Of a stretch of DNA of 64,000 nucleotides, positions 27,006 through 35,185 are shown piece by piece (position 1 is the first letter of the stretch; each line of letters starts with the position of its first letter). Source of the DNA: CAZYQW01 sp964649825 (GTDB lineage Bacteria; Planctomycetota; B15-G4; JADJEK01); contig CAZYQW010000124.1 of the NCBI GenBank assembly GCA_964649825.1, positions 62,001-126,000 of the forward strand, in the 5' to 3' direction. The notes beneath the pieces were generated by a model. It was not told the origin of the DNA and searched no databases. It was given only the letters and a program-made list of their open reading frames with translations. Both the position numbers and the translations under genes were made by a program.

Positions 27006-27725
27006 ATGCGCTTTGTCTCGTCGATGGTCATCGTTCTTCCGTTGCTGCTCATCGGATGCTCGAAGGAGTCCGGCACCGCGGCGAGATCGAGCGAAGCCCC
27101 GCCCGCGGGCGCGCCGCTCGCGGACGATCCCGCCATTCGTGCGATCCAGGAGTTCATCGCCTCGAGCCAGATCGACAAGTCCAAGGAGAGCTGGCGCTAC
27201 CTCCTTCCGAAGCCGCCGGCGGTCGAGTTCACCGAGGGAAAGAACTACGTCCTGCACATGAAGACGAACCGCGGACCGGTGACGATCCGCCTGCGCCCCG
27301 ACCTCGCGCCGATGCACGTGGCGAACGCGATCTACCTGACGCTCCTCGACTTCTACGACGACAACCCGTCGCACCGCGCCATGAAGAACTTCATGGTGCA
27401 GGGGGGAAGCGCCGATCGCCGCGGCGGTCGAGGGCCCGGATACGCGCTTCGGCTCGAAGCGGATGAGCGCCACCAGTACGACCGCCCCGGCCTCCTCGCC
27501 GCGGCCCGCACGAACGACCCGCACAGCGCGGGGAGCCAGTTCTTCCTGATGTTCGCTGCCAACGCCGGGTTGTGCGGGAACTACACGATCTACGGCGAGC
27601 TGCTCGATGAGAAGCGCACGGAGAGCATGCTCACGCTGCGCGCGATGGAGAAGGTCAGCAACCCCGGGGACGGCCCGCCGCTCGAGCCGATCGTCTTCGA
27701 GGACTTCTCGATCACGGTGGAGTGA
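27006..27725 (+). CDS. Cyclophilin-type peptidyl-prolyl isomerase lipoprotein
   Basis: 239 residues. Lipoprotein signal with lipobox LLIGC (lipidated Cys18), then a Ser/Pro/Ala linker. The cyclophilin domain (about 75-239) shows MKTNRGPVTIRLRPDLAPMHVANA, FMVQGG, the core AGSQFFLMFAA and NYTIYGELLD. Cyclophilins isomerise Xaa-Pro bonds to help fold exported proteins; this one would sit on the periplasmic face of a membrane. GGGAG 7 nt upstream supports ATG 27006 over longer frames. Divergent from glmS. Confidence 0.92.
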   Translation: MRFVSSMVIVLPLLLIGCSKESGTAARSSEAPPAGAPLADDPAIRAIQEFIASSQIDKSKESWRYLLPKPPAVEFTEGKNYVLHMKTNRGPVTIRLRPDLAPMHVANAIYLTLLDFYDDNPSHRAMKNFMVQGGSADRRGGRGPGYALRLEADERHQYDRPGLLAAARTNDPHSAGSQFFLMFAANAGLCGNYTIYGELLDEKRTESMLTLRAMEKVSNPGDGPPLEPIVFEDFSITVE

Positions 27726-27786
27726 CGCTCCTCCGGAGCCCGCGCGACGCACCCGGCCTCGAGACGCCAGCGCCGGGAACCAAGCC

Positions 27787-28554
27787 ATGCCCGATCGTCG
27801 CAACCACCGCGGACCGCACCCGGAGGACGCCGAACTCCTCGCGGCCCGACACCGACCGGTCCTGTCGACGGCAGTGGCCGAGCTCTCCTGGCTGCTGTCC
27901 CGCGACTTTCCGCCGGCCGCCGCGCTGAAGCTCGTCGGAGATCGGCACCGGCTCGACGAGCGTCAAAGACAGGCCGTGCGGCGCGCGAGCTGCTCGGACG
28001 CGGCGCGCGATCGGCGCCGCGTGAACCTCGTCGCTCCGGAACTGGTCTCGGGCGAGGCCCTCCTCATCGACGGGTTCAACCTGTTGACGACGATCGAAGC
28101 GGCGCTCGCGGGCGGAGTGGTGCTCCGTTGCCGCGACGGATGCTTCCGCGACATGGCCAGCGTTCACGGCACCTGGCGTCGCGTCGACGAGACGACTCCC
28201 GCGCTGGAGAAGATCGGGGTGGAAGTCGAACGTCTCGGCGCCTCCGGCACGCACTGGCTTCTCGACCAGCCGGTGTCGAACAGCGGCCGGCTGAAGCGGA
28301 GCATCCTCGAGTACGGCGAGCGTCGAGGGTGGTCGTGGTGCGTCGACACCGTGCGGGACCCGGACCCAGTGCTCCGCCGGAGCGCCGCCATCGTCGTGTC
28401 GGCCGACAGTGGAGTCCTCGATCACGCGGCGCGCTGGCTCGATCTCGCACGACTGGTCGTGGAACGTGCGATCCCCGACGCCTGGGTCCTCGATCTCACG
28501 GACTCCACCGGTTCCACGGGTCTCACCGATCTCAGCGGAACCACGGCGGAGTAG
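27787..28554 (+). CDS. DUF434 family protein
   Basis: 255 residues. The N-terminal part has the DUF434 signature: AVAELSWLLSRDFPPAAALKLVGDR, then RQAVRRASCSD. The C-terminal part carries LLIDGFNLLTTIEAAL and RDMASVHGTWRRV, seen in longer members of the family, and an LDQPVSNSGRLK stretch. The IDGFNxL motif recalls PIN/NYN-type nucleases, but the function of the family is unknown. It lies 61 bp after the cyclophilin gene on the same strand. The C-terminus has a small Thr/Gly/Ser repeat (STGSTGLTDLSGTT). Confidence 0.85.
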   Translation: MPDRRNHRGPHPEDAELLAARHRPVLSTAVAELSWLLSRDFPPAAALKLVGDRHRLDERQRQAVRRASCSDAARDRRRVNLVAPELVSGEALLIDGFNLLTTIEAALAGGVVLRCRDGCFRDMASVHGTWRRVDETTPALEKIGVEVERLGASGTHWLLDQPVSNSGRLKRSILEYGERRGWSWCVDTVRDPDPVLRRSAAIVVSADSGVLDHAARWLDLARLVVERAIPDAWVLDLTDSTGSTGLTDLSGTTAE

Positions 28555-28575
28555 GCCCTGGCGTCCGAACGCGGC

Positions 28576-29820
28576 TCAGCGACGAGCCTCCTCCAGGAGC
28601 TCCCGAAGCGTCGGCGCGTGATAGTCGCCCGCGGCCAGACGCTCCTCGAGGAACCGCGTGCCGTCCGCCTCTCCGAGCTTCGCGAGCGCCCCCGCCGCGA
28701 AGACGCGCTGATCGAGCGTGGATCGCTCGGCGCTCAAGACCGTCCGCAGCGACGCGACGGCGGCGGGATCGGCGAGGCCGCCGAGGCCGCGCGCCGCCGC
28801 GGTGGAGAGCTCGACGTCGTCCGACAGCAGCGCCTCGACGAGCCGATCCCGGGCCGGGTGGTAGCCGATGGCGCCGAGCGCGATCGCCGCCTCGGTCTTC
28901 GTCACGGGGTCGCTCAGCAGCAGCACGATCTTCGGGCCGAGCGGCTCGGCCGGCGCGCCGAGGTCGCGGATCACCTCGAGGACGTGGAGCCGCAGGTACG
29001 GCTCCTCCGCCCCGACCGCTCGGTCGAGCCACGGCACGACGCCGGCGCCGAGGTTCCTGAGCGCGTTGCGCGCGCGGTCGACGGGCTGGAGCTGGAACTC
29101 GGTGAGATCGATGAGGCAACGCGCGGCCTGAGCGGCGAGCGCGGGATCGAGCTCGACGTCGCCCTCGGCGTCGTCACCGAGCCGTCGCCCCGTGCGAACC
29201 CAGTGGTCGTGAAGGCGGGCGAGGCGGCTCTTCAGGTCGTCCCACGTCGGCGCGTCGCCGAGCTCTTCGCCCGCCTCGGTCAAGATCCGGATCGCGGCCT
29301 CGCCCGCTTCGTCCGCGACCGTCGAGTCGTCCATCGCCGCGACGAGGACCGGCAGCGCCGAGTGGTTCTCCAGTCTCGCCAGCGCGTCCGCGATCCAGAC
29401 CTTGACGCGCGCGTCGAATTCGTTCCGGAGCCGCCACAGCAGTTCGGGAATCGCGGCGAAGGCGCGCCGCTCGCCGAGCTGGAACGCGCAACTGGCTCGA
29501 ACCCCAGGTTCCGCGTGCGTGAGCCCCGCCGCGAGGCCGTCGTTCGCGTGCGCGTGGTTCCGGAGGCTTCGCTCGGCGCGATGGGCGAGGCTCGCATCGG
29601 TCGATTGCTCGCTGTACGCGAGGTCGATCAGCTCCGAGAGCTCGTTGCGGGTCGCTTCGCCGAGATCGACCGGCGCTGCCGCGGCGGCCTCCAGCTCGAC
29701 CTTGCGCGGAGCCAGGGGAGGCGTTGACGCCGGCGTCGCGGACTTCGCGGTCGGCGTTCGGTCGCACGCGGTGACGAGCAGGCACGCGAGAAGAATGAGC
29801 CCGGTTCGTTCGACGGACAC
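28576..29820 (-). CDS. HEAT-repeat lipoprotein
   Basis: 414 residues. Lipoprotein signal LLACLLVTAC (Cys19), low-complexity linker, then alpha-helical HEAT/PBS-lyase-like repeats from about 85 to the end (for example GVRASCAFQLGERRAFAAIPELL, VKVWIADALARLENHSALP, LSTAAARGLGGLADPAAV). Such solenoids bind proteins; no catalytic residues are seen. GTG start at 29820 with GGGAG 9 nt upstream. It lies on the same strand as, and just after, the five-heme cytochrome gene and may belong to its transcript. Confidence 0.82.
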   Translation of the reverse strand: MSVERTGLILLACLLVTACDRTPTAKSATPASTPPLAPRKVELEAAAAAPVDLGEATRNELSELIDLAYSEQSTDASLAHRAERSLRNHAHANDGLAAGLTHAEPGVRASCAFQLGERRAFAAIPELLWRLRNEFDARVKVWIADALARLENHSALPVLVAAMDDSTVADEAGEAAIRILTEAGEELGDAPTWDDLKSRLARLHDHWVRTGRRLGDDAEGDVELDPALAAQAARCLIDLTEFQLQPVDRARNALRNLGAGVVPWLDRAVGAEEPYLRLHVLEVIRDLGAPAEPLGPKIVLLLSDPVTKTEAAIALGAIGYHPARDRLVEALLSDDVELSTAAARGLGGLADPAAVASLRTVLSAERSTLDQRVFAAGALAKLGEADGTRFLEERLAAGDYHAPTLRELLEEARR

Positions 29821-29865
29821 GTCACCATTCTCCCGTGGGCCTGGACATGCTCTTGACCGACTCGA

Positions 29866-30849
29866 TCACTCGATCTGGACCTCCTCCTCGAAGAGGAGCG
29901 TGCTCGCGCCGTCGTCGTCGACGGAGTAAGGGTTCAGTCGATACCAGACCCGCGCGCGCGCGAGCGACGCGCCCTCGGGAATCGGGACCTCGGCCCGATG
30001 CGTGGCGTGGGCCGGAAGCTGGGTGTTCTCGCCCGGCTCGTCGCGGTACGGCTGCCGGAACCGGTAGACGCGCTCCCATGCGGAGTCCGTCCCGTCCGCC
30101 GCGCGGAACGAGATCATCAGGTCGACGGCGCGGTGGCGCTCCTCGGTGGGGAAGTTGTGACCCGCACCCTCGTTCACGAGCTCGAGGACGACGTTGCCCT
30201 CCTCGCGGCGGGCGACGAACCGCGCCGCGCGCCGGAGCATCGCGACGTCGTGCGCGCCGGGATAGACGTGGCCGAACCCTCGCTTGCCCGACTCTCGCTC
30301 GACCGGCTCCATGTGGCACGCGTTGCAGGTCATGCCGCGCGCCGGGTACTCGCTGGCCCGCCACTGGTCGGTCGTCTGGTGCTGGTTGTGGCACGTCTGG
30401 CACAGCTCGACCGCGAGGAAGCTCGGGTCGGCGATCGGCGCGCAACCATCGGACGACGCGTTCATCCCGACGATGCGACCGCCGGCGCCGAGGTGGCACG
30501 TCAGGCAATCGACCCCCTCATCGGGTCGGGTCATGCGCGGCAACGTTCGGTTCGTCAGACCGGTCTCGATGATCGGGCGCGGCAGGTGGCAGGCCTGACA
30601 CTCCTTGTTGCGGAAGTCGTCGGAGAGCTTGCGCACCTCGGGATTCTGATACGCGATCTGGTGGTGCGATCCCTCCCACTCGGCGAACACCGCCGGGTGG
30701 CATTCCTTGCACTGTTGCGACGACGTGAACCTCGGGGGGCCCTCATTCGGAACCGACGGCGCGTCGTGCTCCTTCGTGATCGCGTGAACGAACACCCCGA
30801 GCCCGACGAGCAGCACGACGACGAGTCCGATGCGAAGTGGTCCGTTCAT
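29866..30849 (-). CDS. Membrane-anchored five-heme cytochrome c
   Basis: 327 residues. One N-terminal hydrophobic anchor (about 5-24) and five CxxCH heme motifs: CKECH (C47), CQACH, CLTCH, CQTCH and CNACH, with further His residues that can serve as distal ligands. The arrangement resembles cytochrome c554/NrfA-related multiheme proteins and ends in a beta-rich domain without heme sites (about 200-327). It would carry electrons in the periplasm. ATG overlaps the stop of the ABC ATPase (ATGA), so it is translated as part of the Fe(III)-importer operon; a redox role linked to iron is an inference from that coupling. Confidence 0.9.
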   Translation of the reverse strand: MNGPLRIGLVVVLLVGLGVFVHAITKEHDAPSVPNEGPPRFTSSQQCKECHPAVFAEWEGSHHQIAYQNPEVRKLSDDFRNKECQACHLPRPIIETGLTNRTLPRMTRPDEGVDCLTCHLGAGGRIVGMNASSDGCAPIADPSFLAVELCQTCHNQHQTTDQWRASEYPARGMTCNACHMEPVERESGKRGFGHVYPGAHDVAMLRRAARFVARREEGNVVLELVNEGAGHNFPTEERHRAVDLMISFRAADGTDSAWERVYRFRQPYRDEPGENTQLPAHATHRAEVPIPEGASLARARVWYRLNPYSVDDDGASTLLFEEEVQIE

Positions 30850-31886
30850 CCTTTGTCTCCGGCGTCGCCGGACGGGAGCACGCGCGGCGGGCGCGTCAGC
30901 TCCAGACGGACCTTGTCGCCCGCCGCGAGGCGTTCGCCGGAGAACGCTCTGACGGTTCGACCCGATAGCTCGACATGAGCCGAGAATCCCGTCGGACCGG
31001 GCTCCGACCGAAGAACGACGGCCTCGGGACGGCCGGATCCGACCGCGCCCGCGTCTCTCGCGGCCGACACGTCTCCCGGCAGGAGGACCAGCGACCACGG
31101 ACCGACGCCGGCCGGCCGCGCGATCTCGCCGAACTCGCCGTGCAGAGTCCCGTTCGATCCCATCGCGAGCGGGAGGCTCGTGGCGCCCCCGAGGAACGTC
31201 GCGGCGTACGCCGTCTTCGGGTCGGAGAGCATCACGTCGGCCGGTCCGTGCTCGACGATGCGGCCCGCGCGCATCACCACGACGTGATCGGCGATGGACA
31301 GCGCTTCGTCGCGGTCGTGCGTGACCACGACGACGGTGAGGTTCCGCTCCGCGGCGAGGCGTCGCACGAGGAGCGCGATCTCGTCGCGCCGATGAACGTC
31401 GACGGACCGCAGCGGCTCGTCGAGCAGGAGCACCCGCGGCGATCCGACCAGCGCCCGCGCGAGGGCGAGCCGCTGCGCCTCGCCTCCCGACAACCGCCCC
31501 GGCCGCACCCGCGCCTTGTCCTTCAGGCCGACCTGATCGAGAAGCGCGGTCGCGTCGGCCTGTGACGTGCCCGGCCCCGCGAAGCGCAGGTGCTCCAAGG
31601 CGGTCATGTGCGGCCACAGCGCCGCGTTCTGGAACACGAACCCGATCCCACGCTCGTTCGGCGGGACGTGGATCGGGCCGCCGTCCATGACGCGGTCGTC
31701 GAATCGAACGCTCCCCGACGCTGGGCGCTCGAGCCCGGCCACGCAGCGGAGCAGCGTCGTCTTTCCCGATCCGGACGGACCGACGAGCGCGGTCCGACGG
31801 CCCGACGCGATCTCGAGCCGAATCGGGCCGAGGCGGAACGTCTTGCCACGATCGAAGACGAGGTCGTCCAGTTGAATCGAGGTCAT
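30846..31886 (-). CDS. Fe(III)-type ABC transporter ATP-binding protein
   Basis: 346 residues. Walker A GPSGSGKTT, Q-loop FVFQNAALWPHM, signature LSGGEAQRLALARAL, Walker B VLLLDEPLRSVD and switch His in VVVVTHDRDEAL. The C-terminal about 100 residues form a TOBE-like regulatory domain, as in FbpC/FutC and related importers. It powers uptake through the adjacent two-domain permease. ATG 31886 overlaps the permease stop; its own stop overlaps the cytochrome start. Substrate assigned from the neighbouring binding protein. Confidence 0.93.
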   Translation of the reverse strand: MTSIQLDDLVFDRGKTFRLGPIRLEIASGRRTALVGPSGSGKTTLLRCVAGLERPASGSVRFDDRVMDGGPIHVPPNERGIGFVFQNAALWPHMTALEHLRFAGPGTSQADATALLDQVGLKDKARVRPGRLSGGEAQRLALARALVGSPRVLLLDEPLRSVDVHRRDEIALLVRRLAAERNLTVVVVTHDRDEALSIADHVVVMRAGRIVEHGPADVMLSDPKTAYAATFLGGATSLPLAMGSNGTLHGEFGEIARPAGVGPWSLVLLPGDVSAARDAGAVGSGRPEAVVLRSEPGPTGFSAHVELSGRTVRAFSGERLAAGDKVRLELTRPPRVLPSGDAGDKG

Positions 31887-33463
31887 GACAACGGGCGCAG
31901 CCTCCGTCCGGTGAGCAAGATCGTGAGTACCGGCACGAGCACGGCCGCGATCATCAACAGGATCGCGAGCGCGCCGCCCATGTCCTCGCCGCCGAAGTGG
32001 ACGATGTTCGACAGCCGGCGTACCACCGTACCGTTTCCGCCCGGCAGAACGACGGCCACGTCCAGCTCCCGAAGCGCGAGGATGAAGATGAGGCACGAGG
32101 CCGACCACATCGCGGGAAAAAGCAACGGAAGCCGCGTCCGAAACGTTCGCGCGATCGGCCCCCGGCTCGTCAGCCTCGCCGCCTCGTCCAGCTCGGGCGG
32201 GACGCGTCGCGCCGCCTGGCTCAACGTCAGCACGCCGAACGGAAGGAAGCGGCTCGCGTACGCGCACGCGAGCAACGCCGCGCCGTCGTAGAAGTCGTGG
32301 AACAGGTCACGGTTGTAGACCTTCACCATCCCGATCGAGAGCAGCACGGCCGGTACCGCGATCGGCAGGATCGCAATCGAGTCGATCCACGGGCGGCGTC
32401 GCGCCGCGTACCACGCGAGCGGGACCGCAACCACGATCAGGATCAGGGTCGTCGCGACGCCGACGCCGATCGTGTACACGAGGTCGCCCCCGGCCTCGGA
32501 GACGGCCAGGCGGAAGTGGTCGAGCATCCGCGCAGCGGAGACGGGCTCGTTCCTCTGCGTCGAGCCCGCGGCCCACGCCCCCATCACGAAGAGAGGCACG
32601 CCGACGCCGGCGCCGAGGTAGACCGCGGGCAGGGCGAGCGCCGGCCAACGCCACCGGCCGAGCGATCGCCGCGGCAGCGGCTGGAAGTCGCCCTCGATCG
32701 TCGGCCTTCCGCGCAGCCGGAGCGCGACGGCGAGCGACAATGCGATCAGCGCGACGAGCGGGACGGCGGCGACGATCGGGCTCACGAGCGCCTCGTGGTC
32801 GACGCCGGTCGCGCGCCGCGTCCACTTCGAGAAGATCCCCTCGGCGTACGTGTGCCAGTCCTTCCCCTTGACGGTCAGGAACTCGGGGACGCCGTGCTCG
32901 GAGAGGACGAAGATGAACGCGAAGAGACAGCCGGCGGCGATCTCGGGAGCGACCGAGCGCAGCAGCCAGCGCTCGGCCGGCCCGCGCCCGCGCGCGAGCC
33001 ACGCCGCCTCGTACGCGCGCCCATCGATCGAGCGCAGGCCGCGAGCCGTCAGAACGGCGACGAACGGCGCGTAGCAGACGCCGAGCAGCAGCGCGCACGC
33101 GACGAACCCACGCGTGTCGGCGAAGTCCGAGAATCCCATCGCGACCATGATCGGCGGGATGACGAGCGGCAACGCACCGATCGGACCGAGCACCTTCGCG
33201 CCGGGGAGATCCGTCCTCTCGGAAAGCCACGCGTGACCGCCACCGAGGACAAGCGACACGAGGGTTGCGACGCAGCCGAGGAACACCGAGTTGCGGAGCT
33301 GCGCTCGATCGACGGGATCAGCGAGGAGGCCCGACCACGCGGAAATCGTGAACCGCTCGCCGTCGTGGAACGTCTCCGCGAGCATGAACAGGAGCGGCGC
33401 CGCCACGAAGGCGACGAAGAACGCGACCGCGATCAGGATCGGCAGCGCGGAGATGCGTCGCAA
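31883..33463 (-). CDS. Fe(III)-type ABC transporter permease (fused two-domain)
   Basis: 526 residues with about 12 membrane helices and two BPD_transp_1 domains in tandem, the arrangement of FbpB/FutB/ThiP permeases. EAA loops are visible in each half: EAAWLARGRGPAERWLLRSVAPEI (split over the helix) in the first and DEAARLTSRGPIARTF in the second. TTG start at 33463 with GGGAG 8 nt upstream, 4 bp after the binding-protein stop. Confidence 0.92.
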   Translation of the reverse strand: MRRISALPILIAVAFFVAFVAAPLLFMLAETFHDGERFTISAWSGLLADPVDRAQLRNSVFLGCVATLVSLVLGGGHAWLSERTDLPGAKVLGPIGALPLVIPPIMVAMGFSDFADTRGFVACALLLGVCYAPFVAVLTARGLRSIDGRAYEAAWLARGRGPAERWLLRSVAPEIAAGCLFAFIFVLSEHGVPEFLTVKGKDWHTYAEGIFSKWTRRATGVDHEALVSPIVAAVPLVALIALSLAVALRLRGRPTIEGDFQPLPRRSLGRWRWPALALPAVYLGAGVGVPLFVMGAWAAGSTQRNEPVSAARMLDHFRLAVSEAGGDLVYTIGVGVATTLILIVVAVPLAWYAARRRPWIDSIAILPIAVPAVLLSIGMVKVYNRDLFHDFYDGAALLACAYASRFLPFGVLTLSQAARRVPPELDEAARLTSRGPIARTFRTRLPLLFPAMWSASCLIFILALRELDVAVVLPGGNGTVVRRLSNIVHFGGEDMGGALAILLMIAAVLVPVLTILLTGRRLRPLS

Positions 33464-33467
33464 CGAC

Positions 33468-34490
33468 TCAGCTCCCTCCGTCCTGGAACCGCTTCGCGAA
33501 CGAGCGGCTCGACTCCTCGAGGCTCTCCGCCGTCTTCTCGAAGCTCCATTCCATCGGCCGGAAACGATCGATGGTGAGGATCTGCGGCTCGCTCGGCCCG
33601 GGGACGCCCTTGCGCACCGGGACCTGCGCCGCCTTCGACGCGGCGAGCAACCCCTCGACCTCCTCCGACAGGATGAAGTCCACGAGCTTCTTCGCCGCGT
33701 CGGGATGCGGGCCGCCCTTGACGACGGCGACCGAGTTCGGGATCAGCATCGTGCCGAGCTGGCCCTCGGCCTGGTCGGGGAAGACGCAGGCGACGGGGAA
33801 CCCCTTCGTGAGCGCCACGTGGAAGTCATCGGTGTCGGTGAGCGCGAACGCGCAGTCGCCGTCGCGGACGGCGCGCATCGTCGCGCCGTTGCTCTGCAGG
33901 ATCTTCACGTCGTTCTCGAACAGGCCGTTCACGAACGCGTCGAACGCCTCGTCGCCGAGCGCCAGCCGCAGCGCGGTGAAGTGCGTCAGCGTCGTTCCCG
34001 TCGTGGGACGCGCGACCGCGCAGTTGCCCTTCCACTTCGGATCGGTGAGGTCGCGGATGCTCTTCGGGTAGTCCTCGGGGTTCGGGATCGACTCGGTGTT
34101 GACGATCAGGACGCGAGCGCGCGCCGCGAACCCGGTGTAGAGCCCGCTCTCGTCCTTGAAGTGGGCCGGGATCGCCACGGCGTTCGGCGAATGGTACGGC
34201 TGCAGGAGCCCCTTCTGCGCGAGCCGGGCCGTGTGCGCGATCTCGTTGTTCCAAAAGACGTCGCAGCGAGGACGCGACGCTTCCTCGAGGATCGCCGACA
34301 CGAGGCCGACCGTCTTCGACGCCTCGGTGTCGAAACGGGCCCGCACCGTGAGGCCGCTCTGCTCCTCGAAGCGCCGGACCAATGACTCGCTGTGCTCCTG
34401 ATCGAGCGCGACGTACAGGACGACGTCGGGATCGCGGCCGCACGCCACGAGGAGGTTCAAGAGGAGGAAGAGTGCCGCTCGTCGGCGCAT
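33468..34490 (-). CDS. Fe(III)-type ABC transporter substrate-binding lipoprotein
   Basis: 340 residues. Lipoprotein signal FLLLNLLVAC (Cys17), then a periplasmic binding fold of the FutA/AfuA type: VVLYVALDQEHSESLVRRFE near the N-terminus, DVFWNNEI, GFAARARVLIVNT, and ARPTTGTTLTHFTALRLALG. The family binds ferric iron, sometimes other oxyanion-bound metals or thiamine-like ligands, so iron is likely but not certain. First gene of the operon binding protein - permease - ATPase - cytochrome. Confidence 0.9.
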   Translation of the reverse strand: MRRRAALFLLLNLLVACGRDPDVVLYVALDQEHSESLVRRFEEQSGLTVRARFDTEASKTVGLVSAILEEASRPRCDVFWNNEIAHTARLAQKGLLQPYHSPNAVAIPAHFKDESGLYTGFAARARVLIVNTESIPNPEDYPKSIRDLTDPKWKGNCAVARPTTGTTLTHFTALRLALGDEAFDAFVNGLFENDVKILQSNGATMRAVRDGDCAFALTDTDDFHVALTKGFPVACVFPDQAEGQLGTMLIPNSVAVVKGGPHPDAAKKLVDFILSEEVEGLLAASKAAQVPVRKGVPGPSEPQILTIDRFRPMEWSFEKTAESLEESSRSFAKRFQDGGS

Positions 34491-34578
34491 GAGTGGTCTC
34501 CGTGCAGGGGATCGAGGAGTGCGAGCACAAGGGTCAGCCTACCAACGCGACGTTCGGTCCCGGGCGGGCGGCGCGCGT

Positions 34579-34973
34579 TCACATCGGCGGGCTGACGCGG
34601 TAGATCACGCCGGCGAGCTTCGACGCCGTCTCGTCGTCCGTGCCGGAACAGATGTAGAGTCGTCCCTGGTCATCGAAGGCGACGTTGCCGCATTCCGTCC
34701 TCTTTCCCGTGTGCTCCTTCAAGTCGATGTAGGGCGGGGCAGAGGTGGGGCGATCGGATTGGTCGTCGCCGAAGAAGGGACGCGCCTCGGCGCGTACGAT
34801 CGCCACGATGGGACGAGCGAGCCGAAGTCGGCGACGGACTCCGTCTTGGCGGAGTAGCCGACCTCCACGACGGCGGCCCGCCGCGTGGTCTCGTTCTCGG
34901 TCTCGAACGCGCAGGCGGCAACGAGCATCGAAACCAGGACCGCCTGCATGGCAGAGGGCGCGCGACGACTCAT
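34579..34973 (-). pseudogene. Small lipoprotein gene split by a frameshift
   Basis: ATG 34973 begins a lipoprotein-like N-terminus (AMQAVLVSMLVAACAFETE, lipobox VAAC) and continues to GYSAKTESVADFGSLV. Around 34800-34810 the sensible reading moves to another frame, IVAIVRAEARPFFGDDQSD, PPYIDLKEHTGKRTECG and NVAFDDQGRLYICSGTDDE, ending GVIYRVSPPM at 34579. The second part resembles the last blade of a propeller or sugar-dehydrogenase-like protein. A one-base shift would give a protein of about 130 residues. It could instead be a relic of a larger gene. Confidence 0.4.
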
Positions 34974-35185
34974 GACGGCTCCACGAGAGGACTCCGGGAC
35001 CGGAAGGCGCAAGCGTCATGCCGAGCCGCGCGGCCGCCACAACCTTTCCTCCGGCCATGTCTCGGGTCCATGCGCGTTTCGCCGAGGTGCCCGTCGCTAC
35101 CGAGCGGTAACTAGCAATCCGCCCGACGTGACGCCCGCGAGCTCGTTCGCCGCGGCTCGATCGCTCCATGCCCGAACGCCCGGCG

